This document shows, piece after piece, positions 14,825-23,541 of a stretch of DNA of 48,704 nucleotides. The stretch comes from Candidatus Mailhella merdavium (lineage in GTDB: Bacteria > Desulfobacterota > Desulfovibrionia > Desulfovibrionales > Desulfovibrionaceae), in assembly GCA_019119045.1 (NCBI GenBank), contig DWXS01000090.1, forward strand, positions 1-48,704, given 5' to 3'. The first letter of the stretch is position 1, and every line of letters starts with the position of its first letter. The position numbers were made by a program, and so were the translations under genes. Under the pieces are notes generated by a model, which did no database searches, was not told the DNA's origin, and saw only the letters and a program-made list of their open reading frames with translations.

Positions 14825-17800
14825 TTATTCATTCACCTTGTGACCACACCATGGACAATACAGGACGGATGAAGAGGGCAGGGGCTTTGCGCAGGCCGGA
14901 TTCACACAGAAGTTCGGCGCACGTCCCAGTTCGACAATAAGTTCGCCTTCACGAACCGGAACCATTTTTCTCGTTGTCTTGTAATCTGCTGTTTTGAACA
15001 CATTTTTGACGATTCCGTCAACTGTGGCCAGGACCGCCTTTTCCTGTTTCATGATGGAAATATTAAAGAGTTCCTGACCGGCTTTGACCAGATCTCCGGG
15101 CTTGACGTACACGACCCACAAATCGCCGTTCGAGGGAGCGGCAACGTGAAGCGGGTTACCCGGTTCCGCCATGGGGATGGACTGCGATGCTCCTCCGGTA
15201 GCGTTTGCCACCTTTATTTCGTGGGAAAGCAGTTCCGAGTCATAACGATAGCGTACCATAATCGTACCCTGTTCGGAAACCGGGCTGATACTGAATATGG
15301 TCATTTCGTGCGGTTTTCCGTCGGAATCGGTGAACTGCATTTCCTGGCCGGGGCGGAGACCTTCAAACCATACATGGAGCGGAAGATTATTGGGATCTCC
15401 GAATTGCGCCACAAATTGCATGGTCTTGACGGCATCGCCGGGATGATTGAGGTACAAGACCTTTTCCTCATCATTAAGAGGACGCTTGATGATATCTGCG
15501 CAGGTTTCCACCTCTGTCTTGAGATCGAGGGGCGCAAGGTGATCAAGCGGGCAATCTTCAGTTCTTTCTTCTATTGCCGTTTTCCAGCGTTCCCCGAAAG
15601 CGCTCTGATAGACCCAGTCTTCAGGAAAACCGAGAGGAAGTCTGCCGAATTTGCCGAGCAGAAGATTTCTGAAGGCATCGTTACAGTCCTGATACAGGCA
15701 CAGACGTTTTTCTCTGAATTCAGGAGTCATACGCTCTTCAGGCGTTGAAATCTGCTGCTCCAGAGTATCCAGCAGTTGCCGGACGGCTTCTTCGCCGCCT
15801 CTTTTCCATGCGCCGGTGACGGCAAGGAACGCGGTGTTCCACGTTATCTGAGATCCGGGGGTCACATCGTGGTAGCGCACAATCTGCCGTATTCCGGAGA
15901 GGAAACGAAGCATATAGGGGAGAAGGTGGATATAGCCCTGCTTCATGGCCCCTTCCTGCGATGAGGAAGTGGCTCCGCCGGGCATTCCGTGCCTCACGAC
16001 GTCATGGTCTATGCCGAGGAAATAGGGCGAACAGTAGCGATCGTAGAACGGCATGATCTGTTTGACCACAAAGTTTGCCTGACGCAACATTTCCTTGTTG
16101 ACCATTGTCTCCAGACCAAGCTCTTCTTCGAGATAGGCAATGGTGGAAAGAGCGTCTCCCTGTCCGTACGACCGGACAGAGGCACCAAGCTGCACGTCGA
16201 GAATATGCGCTCCTGCCTGGGCGGCTGCTCCGACACTGGGAACGAACAATCCGTCCGTGTAGTGGCGGTGATAGTGCAGAACCAGTTCCGGCCAGCGACG
16301 ACGCAAAGCTCCGACCAGCTCCTTCATGAAGCGCGGGGGGCAGAGACCTGCCATATCCTTAAGCCCAAGGATGATGTTGCGTGCGGCCTCGTTTTGACCT
16401 GCTCCCATGATGGAAGCCACCATATCGAGCGTTGCTTCCGTGACGCCGAGATAATGCTCGACGGTGAAGCCCTTTGCCCATGACAGAGAAAGGGCCGGCT
16501 CGAAGACGACGTCGCGCCGCGACATGACGACTTCCGCTATCGGGCGCATGTTTCGTATGTCATTAAGAAAATCAAAGCAGCGGACAACCTGATAATGGTC
16601 GCAGATCATTTCTCCCGTTATCTGCATCAGGTTTTTGGGCTGGGGCGTATAGCCCAGTACGTTGGTGGAACGTACCAGAATTTGCTTCAGCGTTTTGGGC
16701 GCAAAACGATTCCATGCAGCAGCTTCACTGAAGGGATAGGTCATGTTGGCCATCATGGCCACATGGAAGTGCGCGCCGCCGCCGTTTTCCAGAGAAAAGA
16801 AGTTGCAGCTGTCAAGATAGGGGCCGACAAGCTGATCTTCCGCAAGGCGAAAACGGTTGCCGTTATTGGATTGGGTACCGTCTCTCGTCGTTGTATCCGT
16901 CAGGTGAACCTTGCCGGAATCCCGCAGGAAGGAAAGCAGCGCAGCACGATCTTCACGCGGATAGGGGGAAGGATCTTTTCTGGGGGCCGAAGGAATGGAA
17001 GGTAATACCGGCTTGAATTCAGGCAGACGCGGCGTGTCTGCCGTGCGGTATTCCCCGAGCTGGACATAGGGATTATAGCCTCTGGCGGAAATTTCCGCCA
17101 CAAGACGGGTCAGGCGTTCACCTTCATGGGGCATATCCTGAAAGTCCATGAGTTCCGGCGTATCGGCAACGAAGCTGGTATCGAATGCCGCGTCGCAGAA
17201 GGCCTTGTTGTTCAGAATATGACGATAGAAGGGAATGGTCGTTTTCAGACCGCCGATGCTGTATTCGTCCAGTGCGCGTTCCATGATGCCGCGCACCTTG
17301 TCCCACCCGGAGCCGTATGCGATGAGCAGGGCCCCGGCCGAGTCGTAGTTTGAGGGAAATTCATAACCGGCGGAGAGGTTTGAGTCCAGACGAATGCCGG
17401 GCCCGCCAGGCGAGACGTAGCGTCTGATTCGTCCGGCATTGGGTGAAAAGTTTTTCTGAGGATCTTCGCAGTTGATCCGTACCTGCATTGCCGTGCAGGA
17501 AGGACGGGTATTTTCATGGGTCAGTGCGAGCGGAACGCCGAACGCCACAGCGATCTGCTGTTCCACGAGATCTATGCCGTAACGGCATTCCGTGATGCCG
17601 TGTTCCACCTGGAGGCGCGTATTGACCTCGATCATGTACGGCGTGCCGTCTTGGGTAATCAGAAATTCTACGGTCGCCAGAGACTGATAGCCGACGGCTT
17701 TGACCAGCTGGCAGGCATATTCCTTGAGGCGGGCCCGCAATTCTTCGGTCAGGCCAACCCAGGGAGAAGGCGTGATTTCTATCAGCTTCTGATGGTTGCG

Positions 17801-18529
17801 TTGAATGGAACAGTCGCGTTCGTCAAAGGCAAAAACATTTCCATAGGCATCCGCGATGACCTGAATCTCTATATGCCGGACATGCTCGAGATATTTTTCC
17901 ACAAACAGACGCGGATTTCCGAAAGATGCCTGTGCCATGGTCGAGGCCTTGAGGAAGGCGTCTTCCAGTTCTTCCTCGTTCCGGATGACGAAGATACCCC
18001 GTCCTCCTCCTCCGCCTTCGGCTTTCAGCATGGCAGGAAGGCCCATTTCCCGGATGATGGCGCGGGCTTCGGCTATGTCGACGGCTCCTTCAGATCCCGG
18101 GACTACAGGCACCCCCAGATTCATGGCCAGTTGACGGGCCTGAACCTTATTGCCGAGAAGGTTCATGGATTCGGCTGTGGAACCGATGAAGATGATCCCC
18201 GCTTCTGCACATTTGCGAGGAAAACTTTCATCTTCGGAGGCAAATCCCCAGCCGGGATGAATGGCGACGATGCCGCGTTTTTTTGCCTTGCTGATAATCA
18301 GATCGAGATCCAGATAGGCATTGGGATCTGCTCCCAGCAGCATGAGTTCCTGAGCCGAGGAAGCGGCAGGGGACGTTTTGTCGACATCGGTAGCCGTCAT
18401 AACGGCTACAGCATGAAAACGTTCGCGGATTGAGCGGCAGATGCGCCGTGCCGGAATACCGCGGTTCGCAACGAGTATGGGCTTATTTTTGAGAAATGCC
18501 CCCAGCTCTTCCATCGTTTGAAATGCCAT
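14825..18529 (-). CDS. pyc: Pyruvate carboxylase with C-terminal zinc-ribbon tail
   Basis: Biotin enzyme that carboxylates pyruvate to oxaloacetate. The 1234 residues contain a biotin carboxylase domain (1 to about 460, with EGGGGGRGIFV and EVNTRLQVEHGITE), a carboxyltransferase domain (about 530-830, DTTTRDGTQS), a linker domain, and a carrier domain with IMKQEKAVLA, where K1161 is the biotinylation site (MKQ instead of the usual MKM). The last about 28 residues hold C1208-x4-C1213 and C1225-x2-C1228, a zinc-ribbon-like knuckle not part of standard pyruvate carboxylase. GAGG precedes the ATG at 18529. The gene starts two bases after the biotin ligase stop, and its ribosome-binding site overlaps the ligase's last codons, so translation is probably coupled. 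Confidence 0.94.
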   Translation of the reverse strand: MAFQTMEELGAFLKNKPILVANRGIPARRICRSIRERFHAVAVMTATDVDKTSPAASSAQELMLLGADPNAYLDLDLIISKAKKRGIVAIHPGWGFASEDESFPRKCAEAGIIFIGSTAESMNLLGNKVQARQLAMNLGVPVVPGSEGAVDIAEARAIIREMGLPAMLKAEGGGGGRGIFVIRNEEELEDAFLKASTMAQASFGNPRLFVEKYLEHVRHIEIQVIADAYGNVFAFDERDCSIQRNHQKLIEITPSPWVGLTEELRARLKEYACQLVKAVGYQSLATVEFLITQDGTPYMIEVNTRLQVEHGITECRYGIDLVEQQIAVAFGVPLALTHENTRPSCTAMQVRINCEDPQKNFSPNAGRIRRYVSPGGPGIRLDSNLSAGYEFPSNYDSAGALLIAYGSGWDKVRGIMERALDEYSIGGLKTTIPFYRHILNNKAFCDAAFDTSFVADTPELMDFQDMPHEGERLTRLVAEISARGYNPYVQLGEYRTADTPRLPEFKPVLPSIPSAPRKDPSPYPREDRAALLSFLRDSGKVHLTDTTTRDGTQSNNGNRFRLAEDQLVGPYLDSCNFFSLENGGGAHFHVAMMANMTYPFSEAAAWNRFAPKTLKQILVRSTNVLGYTPQPKNLMQITGEMICDHYQVVRCFDFLNDIRNMRPIAEVVMSRRDVVFEPALSLSWAKGFTVEHYLGVTEATLDMVASIMGAGQNEAARNIILGLKDMAGLCPPRFMKELVGALRRRWPELVLHYHRHYTDGLFVPSVGAAAQAGAHILDVQLGASVRSYGQGDALSTIAYLEEELGLETMVNKEMLRQANFVVKQIMPFYDRYCSPYFLGIDHDVVRHGMPGGATSSSQEGAMKQGYIHLLPYMLRFLSGIRQIVRYHDVTPGSQITWNTAFLAVTGAWKRGGEEAVRQLLDTLEQQISTPEERMTPEFREKRLCLYQDCNDAFRNLLLGKFGRLPLGFPEDWVYQSAFGERWKTAIEERTEDCPLDHLAPLDLKTEVETCADIIKRPLNDEEKVLYLNHPGDAVKTMQFVAQFGDPNNLPLHVWFEGLRPGQEMQFTDSDGKPHEMTIFSISPVSEQGTIMVRYRYDSELLSHEIKVANATGGASQSIPMAEPGNPLHVAAPSNGDLWVVYVKPGDLVKAGQELFNISIMKQEKAVLATVDGIVKNVFKTADYKTTRKMVPVREGELIVELGRAPNFCVNPACAKPLPSSSVLYCPWCGHKVNE

Positions 18530-18531
18530 TT

Positions 18532-19533
18532 TTACCTCTTTGTGCCAGCTCCGCGCATGGGCACGAGCGAGCCGCCAATGAAAATTTTCCGGCCTTGATT
18601 CGTTATGAGGCACAGAGCGCCGTCTCTGTTGATCCCTTCAAGCAGTCCATCAACCAGATGTGGAATTTCCTCTCCTTCTGCGGACTGCGCATCGACAAGT
18701 CGTACCGGCTCCTGCCGGAAGGCAAGACGGGCGCTTGCCATGTCAAACCACCAGTCTTCATTGTCGGAAGCGGTTCCGGCTGAAGATATTTTTTGCTTGT
18801 AGCAGAAAAAAATATGCTCCACAAGCAAGGCCCATAATGTGAAAACCTGACCAAGGCTCTTGTCGGAAGGCGTCTGCAGGGGATGAAGAGGTGGAAAGCG
18901 CAGTGTTCCCGCAGGAACGGCGTGAGATTCTCGCAGACGGGACGCTTCAGGAGCAGAGGCTACATTGATGCCTATTCCGGCCAGAAGGGTTCCGTTCCTC
19001 TCTTCCAGCAGGATACCGCCGATTTTTTCGGATGAGCGGATGCCAGTCCCGGTTGATATCTGAATAATATCGTTGGGCCACTTCAGAAAAACTTCGGCCC
19101 CGGCCTTTTCAAGGCCGCTTACAAGCAAAACGCCCACGGCAAGAGCGGCAGCATCGGAGGAAAAGACTCCTTCCATGGGCAAGCGTACGGCGGCGTACAT
19201 GTTGCCCTGCGGAGATATCCAGTTTCTTCGCAACTGTCCTCTTCCTCTGCTTTGGGTGAGCGTTATGACGCTTCCCCACTCCGGCAACGCTCCTGCCTCT
19301 GCCAGAGCGTGAGCGAGGTCAAGGCTTGAAGTCGTATCTCCGGCCAAGTACAATGGGGACGGAAGATTCGGAAATGGAGCTTCCAGCCATGCTGAATCTT
19401 CGGAGCTTTTTTCGAAACAGGTGGGGGGACCAAGTGGAGAAACTGCAAGTTGCGCGGGAGAAAACGGCGCGGAGATTTCTCTGCCGTCAAGCTCTTTCCA
19501 CCCGCGGTGCAATAGTCTGAGAACGGAGTTCAC
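18532..19533 (-). CDS. birA: Biotin-protein ligase (BirA, no HTH domain)
   Basis: Enzyme that activates biotin to biotinyl-AMP and attaches it to carrier lysines; the obvious target is the pyruvate carboxylase encoded next. In 333 residues it carries the biotinyl-AMP loop SRGRGQLRRNW (95-105) and KWPNDI (151-156), then GGILLEERNG and GIGINV. There is no recognisable N-terminal HTH, so it is the non-regulatory class, but about 60 extra residues of no clear family precede the catalytic domain. The start chosen is GTG at 19533 with AAGGA nine bases upstream; longer frames would run deeper into the divergent neighbour. That start lies 3 bp from the divergent ATG at 19537, so each gene's ribosome-binding site lies inside the other gene. 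Confidence 0.9.
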   Translation of the reverse strand: MNSVLRLLHRGWKELDGREISAPFSPAQLAVSPLGPPTCFEKSSEDSAWLEAPFPNLPSPLYLAGDTTSSLDLAHALAEAGALPEWGSVITLTQSRGRGQLRRNWISPQGNMYAAVRLPMEGVFSSDAAALAVGVLLVSGLEKAGAEVFLKWPNDIIQISTGTGIRSSEKIGGILLEERNGTLLAGIGINVASAPEASRLRESHAVPAGTLRFPPLHPLQTPSDKSLGQVFTLWALLVEHIFFCYKQKISSAGTASDNEDWWFDMASARLAFRQEPVRLVDAQSAEGEEIPHLVDGLLEGINRDGALCLITNQGRKIFIGGSLVPMRGAGTKR

Positions 19534-19536
19534 GGA

Positions 19537-20709
19537 ATGATATCCTTGTTTCTTGCAGGCGGTGCCGTACGTGACATGCTCCTCGGAAGAGCCGTTCGGG
19601 ATATGGATTTTGCATTTTGCGGTTCGGAAGAGGAGTTTGTACAATGCTTTCCCAAAGCCCGCAAGACGAATGAGCATCCCCCGACATGGGTTTCAAACGG
19701 TATGGAATTTTGTCCTCTGGAAGGAGGGAATCCTGATCGGGATCTTCTGCGACGGGATTTGACAATCAATGCCATGCTTATGGATGAGGATGGGCGTTTG
19801 CTTAGCCATCCGCAGGCATTGACCGATTTGCAAAACGGTCTTTTGCGCCCTGCCTCGTCACGGGCTTTTTTTGCAGACCCCGCACGAGTATATCGTCTGG
19901 CCCGTCTGGCGGCGGAGTTGCCGGATTTTTCGCCGACAGAGGAGGCTCTGGAACAGATGAGGGAAGTAGCAGGCCAGGGAATGCTTGACGCTCTTCCTCC
20001 GGAAAGAGTTGGGGGGGAGTTGCTGAAAGCTCTTGCCGCGCCTCTGCCGTCACGTTTTCTCTACACGCTGGAAAAAGGAAATTGCCTTCAACCCTGGTTT
20101 GCCGAGCTTGCGGGCAGTTCCGACATTCCCGCAGGCCCCGCTCCGTGGCACGATAATTCGGTTCTGGAGCATACCTGTGACGTTATGGATTCCATTGCCG
20201 GGCAGACATTACTGCCTTCGGAACGTAAGAAGATCGCCGTGTGGATGGGGCTTTGCCACGATCTTGGAAAAACTGATACTGATCGAAATCTGCTGCCGCA
20301 CCATTACGGACATGAAAGCCGTGGAGAGAGAGCTGCATACGCTTTGGGTATGCGCCTGAAACTACCCCGACTCTTCATCCGGGCAGGAGCGTTGGCTGCC
20401 CACCTGCATATGAAGGCCGGGATGCTGGAAAAACTTCGTCCCGCAACGCTACGCGATATTGTATGGGAAGCATACTCCAAGGGTTTTCATAAGGAATTCT
20501 GGGCTCTTGCAGGTGCAGACAGCGGCAAGGCTCTACAGGACAAGGCCGATTCGGCTCTGAAAAGTATCTTGAGCGTTCGACTTCCTCCTGAAAAAAAGGG
20601 GCTGGGAGAGGCCTCCGGAATGTATTTGCGGGAACTGCAATGCCAGCGTCTCGCCCGGGATCGAGAAAAAACACTATCGAGGAATAAGGCAATGAGGGCT
20701 GTTTTATAA
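19537..20709 (+). CDS. tRNA nucleotidyltransferase / poly(A) polymerase-family protein with HD domain
   Basis: Class II nucleotidyltransferase, most likely acting in tRNA CCA addition or repair (cca-type), possibly only A-adding. The 390 residues begin with the family signature FLAGGAVRDMLLGR (5-18), followed by the metal-binding DxD (D22 and D24), the RRDLTINAM motif, and an HD phosphohydrolase-like domain (CHDLGK near 240-246). The start is fixed by how close the signature is to the N-terminus; GGAG at 19525-19528 serves as its ribosome-binding site. The C-terminus is rich in basic residues. Whether it adds C, A or both cannot be decided from motifs read by eye. A clear terminator follows. 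Confidence 0.87.
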   Translation: MISLFLAGGAVRDMLLGRAVRDMDFAFCGSEEEFVQCFPKARKTNEHPPTWVSNGMEFCPLEGGNPDRDLLRRDLTINAMLMDEDGRLLSHPQALTDLQNGLLRPASSRAFFADPARVYRLARLAAELPDFSPTEEALEQMREVAGQGMLDALPPERVGGELLKALAAPLPSRFLYTLEKGNCLQPWFAELAGSSDIPAGPAPWHDNSVLEHTCDVMDSIAGQTLLPSERKKIAVWMGLCHDLGKTDTDRNLLPHHYGHESRGERAAYALGMRLKLPRLFIRAGALAAHLHMKAGMLEKLRPATLRDIVWEAYSKGFHKEFWALAGADSGKALQDKADSALKSILSVRLPPEKKGLGEASGMYLRELQCQRLARDREKTLSRNKAMRAVL

Positions 20710-20740
20710 GATATAACAACGTTAAGGCTTATAAACGTAA

Positions 20741-20773
20741 AAAGAGGGATGTTTTGGAAAAACATCCCTCTTT
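20741..20773. terminator. Bidirectional terminator between convergent genes
   Basis: AAAGAGGGATGTTT (20741-20754) pairs with AAACATCCCTCTTT (20760-20773) in a perfect 14-bp stem with a 5-base loop. The A/T ends give T-runs on either strand. It lies between the forward nucleotidyltransferase gene and the reverse SPOR gene. Confidence 0.8.
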
Positions 20774-20833
20774 CAAATTATCAACTATTCAGAATAAGCA
20801 CAGACGTCTTGCGAATCTTACAGCATCCGATTG

Positions 20834-21775
20834 CTATTCTACAGGTGTTTTTGAAACAAGAATAGAATCACGCACGCCGAAGGAGGGGAATGTTTCGCGC
20901 AGTTTGTTCATTTTCACTTCAGTTCCGCGGAAAAGAACAAGAACAAAATGCCATGTTCCCTTTTGGGCTTTTTCTTTTTGGAGGCGTGTGCGCATTCCTG
21001 CACCTTCCAGACGTGCGCGCAGTGCGTCAGCCTGTTCTTCATTTTTGAACGCTGCAACTCTGATCACAAAGTCATATAAGTTGCTGTCGTCGGCAAGAAT
21101 GGAAGTTTCTTTCTTGCTTTGTGCTTCCCCATTGCCCGTTGCACTAGTCTGTACATTCTGTGGCTGTTCTTCCGTCGACTCATCCGTTTTCAGATTCGTC
21201 ATGAAGCGAAGAGCTTCCTGCGGCAGAATTTCCTGAGACGGACTGTTTTCTGCAACTTCCTCCGGTAAAATCTGCTCGAGTTCTGCCTGCTGCGGGGGAG
21301 GAACTGTTCCCTTACCCACAATCAGGCCGAACAAAAAGAAAAAACTCAGCGTTACCAGTTCAAAGACGACAAACATGAGTATAAGGGAAGGAGTCAAATT
21401 CAGAGGCCACCCTTTTGAGGCGTCCCGAAGCTCTCCCTGTTTGCGTTCGCCTTGTCGTGCATCCCGGGAATGGAACCGATTGGAAGCTCTGGGAGTTTCC
21501 ATGGTCATCCGGAGTCGTTCCCGTACTGTCGGTTCCGCATTATCGCCGGAGGAAGGAGCTGATGCGGAAGCGGAGGAATTCTCCTGAAGGGAGGGACTTT
21601 CGTTTTGTTTTTCTTCCGGGGGGGTCTTTGTTTCCTCTGTGTCGTCGTGTCGGGAGAGCAACAGTGCGCGGGCTTCACTCTCAACGGAGCTTGTTGCGCG
21701 CACATTGCCTCTGCCGCGATCATGTTCGCGGTTCTTGGGGGTTGAAGATGAGTTACGGTAGACTGCGTTGGCCAT
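20834..21775 (-). CDS. SPOR-domain membrane protein
   Basis: Predicted bitopic inner-membrane protein whose periplasmic SPOR domain binds denuded glycan strands at the division site. In 313 residues there is a long polar, low-complexity cytoplasmic part (1-128) rich in Ser, Glu and Arg. One transmembrane helix follows (about 129-154), then a Glu/Pro/Gln-rich linker and a C-terminal SPOR domain (about 232-308, LYDFVIRVAAFKNEEQADAL through FGVRDSILVSK). It starts one base after the argS stop, in the same operon as argS. The pairing with argS is a position seen, not a function explained. Gene names such as dedD or ftsN are not justified by sequence. Confidence 0.85.
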   Translation of the reverse strand: MANAVYRNSSSTPKNREHDRGRGNVRATSSVESEARALLLSRHDDTEETKTPPEEKQNESPSLQENSSASASAPSSGDNAEPTVRERLRMTMETPRASNRFHSRDARQGERKQGELRDASKGWPLNLTPSLILMFVVFELVTLSFFFLFGLIVGKGTVPPPQQAELEQILPEEVAENSPSQEILPQEALRFMTNLKTDESTEEQPQNVQTSATGNGEAQSKKETSILADDSNLYDFVIRVAAFKNEEQADALRARLEGAGMRTRLQKEKAQKGTWHFVLVLFRGTEVKMNKLRETFPSFGVRDSILVSKTPVE

Positions 21776-21776
21776 A

Positions 21777-23435
21777 TTACATACTGTCCGGTGCGCTCAC
21801 ACCCAGCAATTCGAGGCCGTTTGCCAGAACCTGACGTACGGCACGCAGGAGGGCAAGCCTTGCCTGAACAAGCTCTCCGTCTTCTCCGGCCAGCACCGGC
21901 GTATTGGCGTAGTAGCTGTGCAGACGGCCTGCGAGATCCATCAGGTAGAAGCTTATGCCGTGTGCTGCGCGCGCAAGAGCCCCTTCTTCAACGGCATCGC
22001 GGAAGCGTTCCATGGTCCGCAGCAGCATAATATCTTCGGCACGATCAAGCTTAGTCAGCAGAGATGCATCAGACTGCGCGGGCAGGATCAGACCTTTATC
22101 TTCTGCCCGACGGAGCAGGGCGGAGATTCTGGCATGGGCATACTGGACATAGTAGACGGGGTTATCCAGGCTGCGTTTTTTGACCAGTTCCAGATCAAAA
22201 TCCAGAGGGCTGTCGCTTTTTCGTGAAAGGAACATGAAGCGCGCAGCGTCAACGCCGACTTCATCCAGCACTTCGGCCAGCGTCACAAATTCCCCTGATC
22301 TTGTGGACATGGCAACCTGTTCGCCTCCGCGCAGCAGATTGACAAGCTGGATCAGCGTAACGCTGAAATCCTTGTCGGGGTCATGTCCCATTGCGCTGAT
22401 TGCCGCCTTCATACGCGCGACATATCCGTGATGATCCGCACCCAGAACGTCTATCAGTTCTTCATATCCGCGCTGAAATTTGTTGGCATGATAGGCTATA
22501 TCCGAGGAAAAGTAGGTCAGCAGTCCGTCGCTTTTACGCAGAACGCGATCCTTGTCGTCGCCGAACTGCATGGTGGCAAACCAGAGTGCCCCATCCTTCT
22601 CGTATGCCAGACCCCGTTTTTTGAGATCATTGAGCGTTTCTTCCACCTTACCGGCATCGACCAGACTTTTTTCCGAAAACCAGTTCTGATGCGATACCCG
22701 GAACGTGCGCAAATCCTGCTTGATGCCGTCCATGATGGAATTCATGGCATATTCATAGCAGGCTTCCTTCGCCTCATCTTCCGGCATATCGGGCAGAGAG
22801 GGATTTTTCTCCAGCATTTCCCTTGCAATATCCCGAATATAGTCGCCATGATAGTAGTCTTCAGGCCATTCTACAGGGAGTCCGCAAAGTTCCCTCATTC
22901 GGAGAAATACGGAGACGCCGAGCAAACGCATTTGCCGTCCGGCATCGTTCGTATAGTATTCGGTGGTCACGTCATAGCCGGCAAAGCGCAACAGACGAGC
23001 CATGGAATCGCCAACAGCGGCTCCGCGACCGTGCCCTATGTGCAACGGGCCTGTCGGATTGGCGGAGACGAACTCAAGCAGAATTTTACGGCCTTTCCCG
23101 GTATCGGAAGAACCGAATTTCTTGCCCTCGGATTCGACCTGTCCTATTCCCTCCTGCCAGAATGCCGGAGAAAACGTGATGTTGAGAAAGCCCGGGCCGG
23201 CTATTTCAACGGCGATCTCTCCGTTCATGCGGGAAAGGAGTTCGGACGCGATTTTGTCTGCCAGTTGACGGGGCGGCATACCGGCCTGCCGCGTCAGAAC
23301 CAGAGCGAGATTGGAGGCCACATCTCCATGCTTTTCGTCCTTGGGATGTTCCAGAACGGCTTTTTCGGGCCAGTCCCAGCCGAAGTCTGTGACAATGGCG
23401 CGCAGATTGGCCTGCAAAAGAAGAATATCGCGCAT
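21777..23435 (-). CDS. argS: Arginyl-tRNA synthetase
   Basis: Class I synthetase charging tRNA-Arg. The 552-residue product has the HIGH motif within ANPTGPLHIGHGRGAAVGD (HIGH 132-135), an N-terminal Add1-type domain, LGADHHGYVARMKAA, a degenerate KMSKS-position sequence MSTRSG as is usual for ArgRS, and the C-terminal anticodon-binding region ending in GVSAPDSM. The ATG at 23435 was chosen because GGAAGGAG precedes it and the longer frame upstream reads through a hairpin. The downstream SPOR gene begins immediately after the stop. Confidence 0.96.
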   Translation of the reverse strand: MRDILLLQANLRAIVTDFGWDWPEKAVLEHPKDEKHGDVASNLALVLTRQAGMPPRQLADKIASELLSRMNGEIAVEIAGPGFLNITFSPAFWQEGIGQVESEGKKFGSSDTGKGRKILLEFVSANPTGPLHIGHGRGAAVGDSMARLLRFAGYDVTTEYYTNDAGRQMRLLGVSVFLRMRELCGLPVEWPEDYYHGDYIRDIAREMLEKNPSLPDMPEDEAKEACYEYAMNSIMDGIKQDLRTFRVSHQNWFSEKSLVDAGKVEETLNDLKKRGLAYEKDGALWFATMQFGDDKDRVLRKSDGLLTYFSSDIAYHANKFQRGYEELIDVLGADHHGYVARMKAAISAMGHDPDKDFSVTLIQLVNLLRGGEQVAMSTRSGEFVTLAEVLDEVGVDAARFMFLSRKSDSPLDFDLELVKKRSLDNPVYYVQYAHARISALLRRAEDKGLILPAQSDASLLTKLDRAEDIMLLRTMERFRDAVEEGALARAAHGISFYLMDLAGRLHSYYANTPVLAGEDGELVQARLALLRAVRQVLANGLELLGVSAPDSM

Positions 23436-23496
23436 ATCGGAAGGCTCCTTCCTCGAGCATGTCAGTGTTAGTGTAATGAAGAATTGAAAAACAACC

Positions 23497-23534
23497 CCGG
23501 GCAGGATGAGAAACGGTTTCCTCATCCGTCCCGG
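23497..23534 (-). terminator. Hairpin terminator after fabD
   Basis: CCGGGCAGGATGAG and CTCATCCGTCCCGG pair with a small internal mismatch. The stem can extend with GAAAC/GTTTC toward the loop. On the reverse strand it is followed by TTGTTTTT, and it starts about 8 bases after the fabD stop. argS may therefore need its own promoter or depend on read-through. Confidence 0.6.
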
Positions 23535-23541
23535 AGTATGT

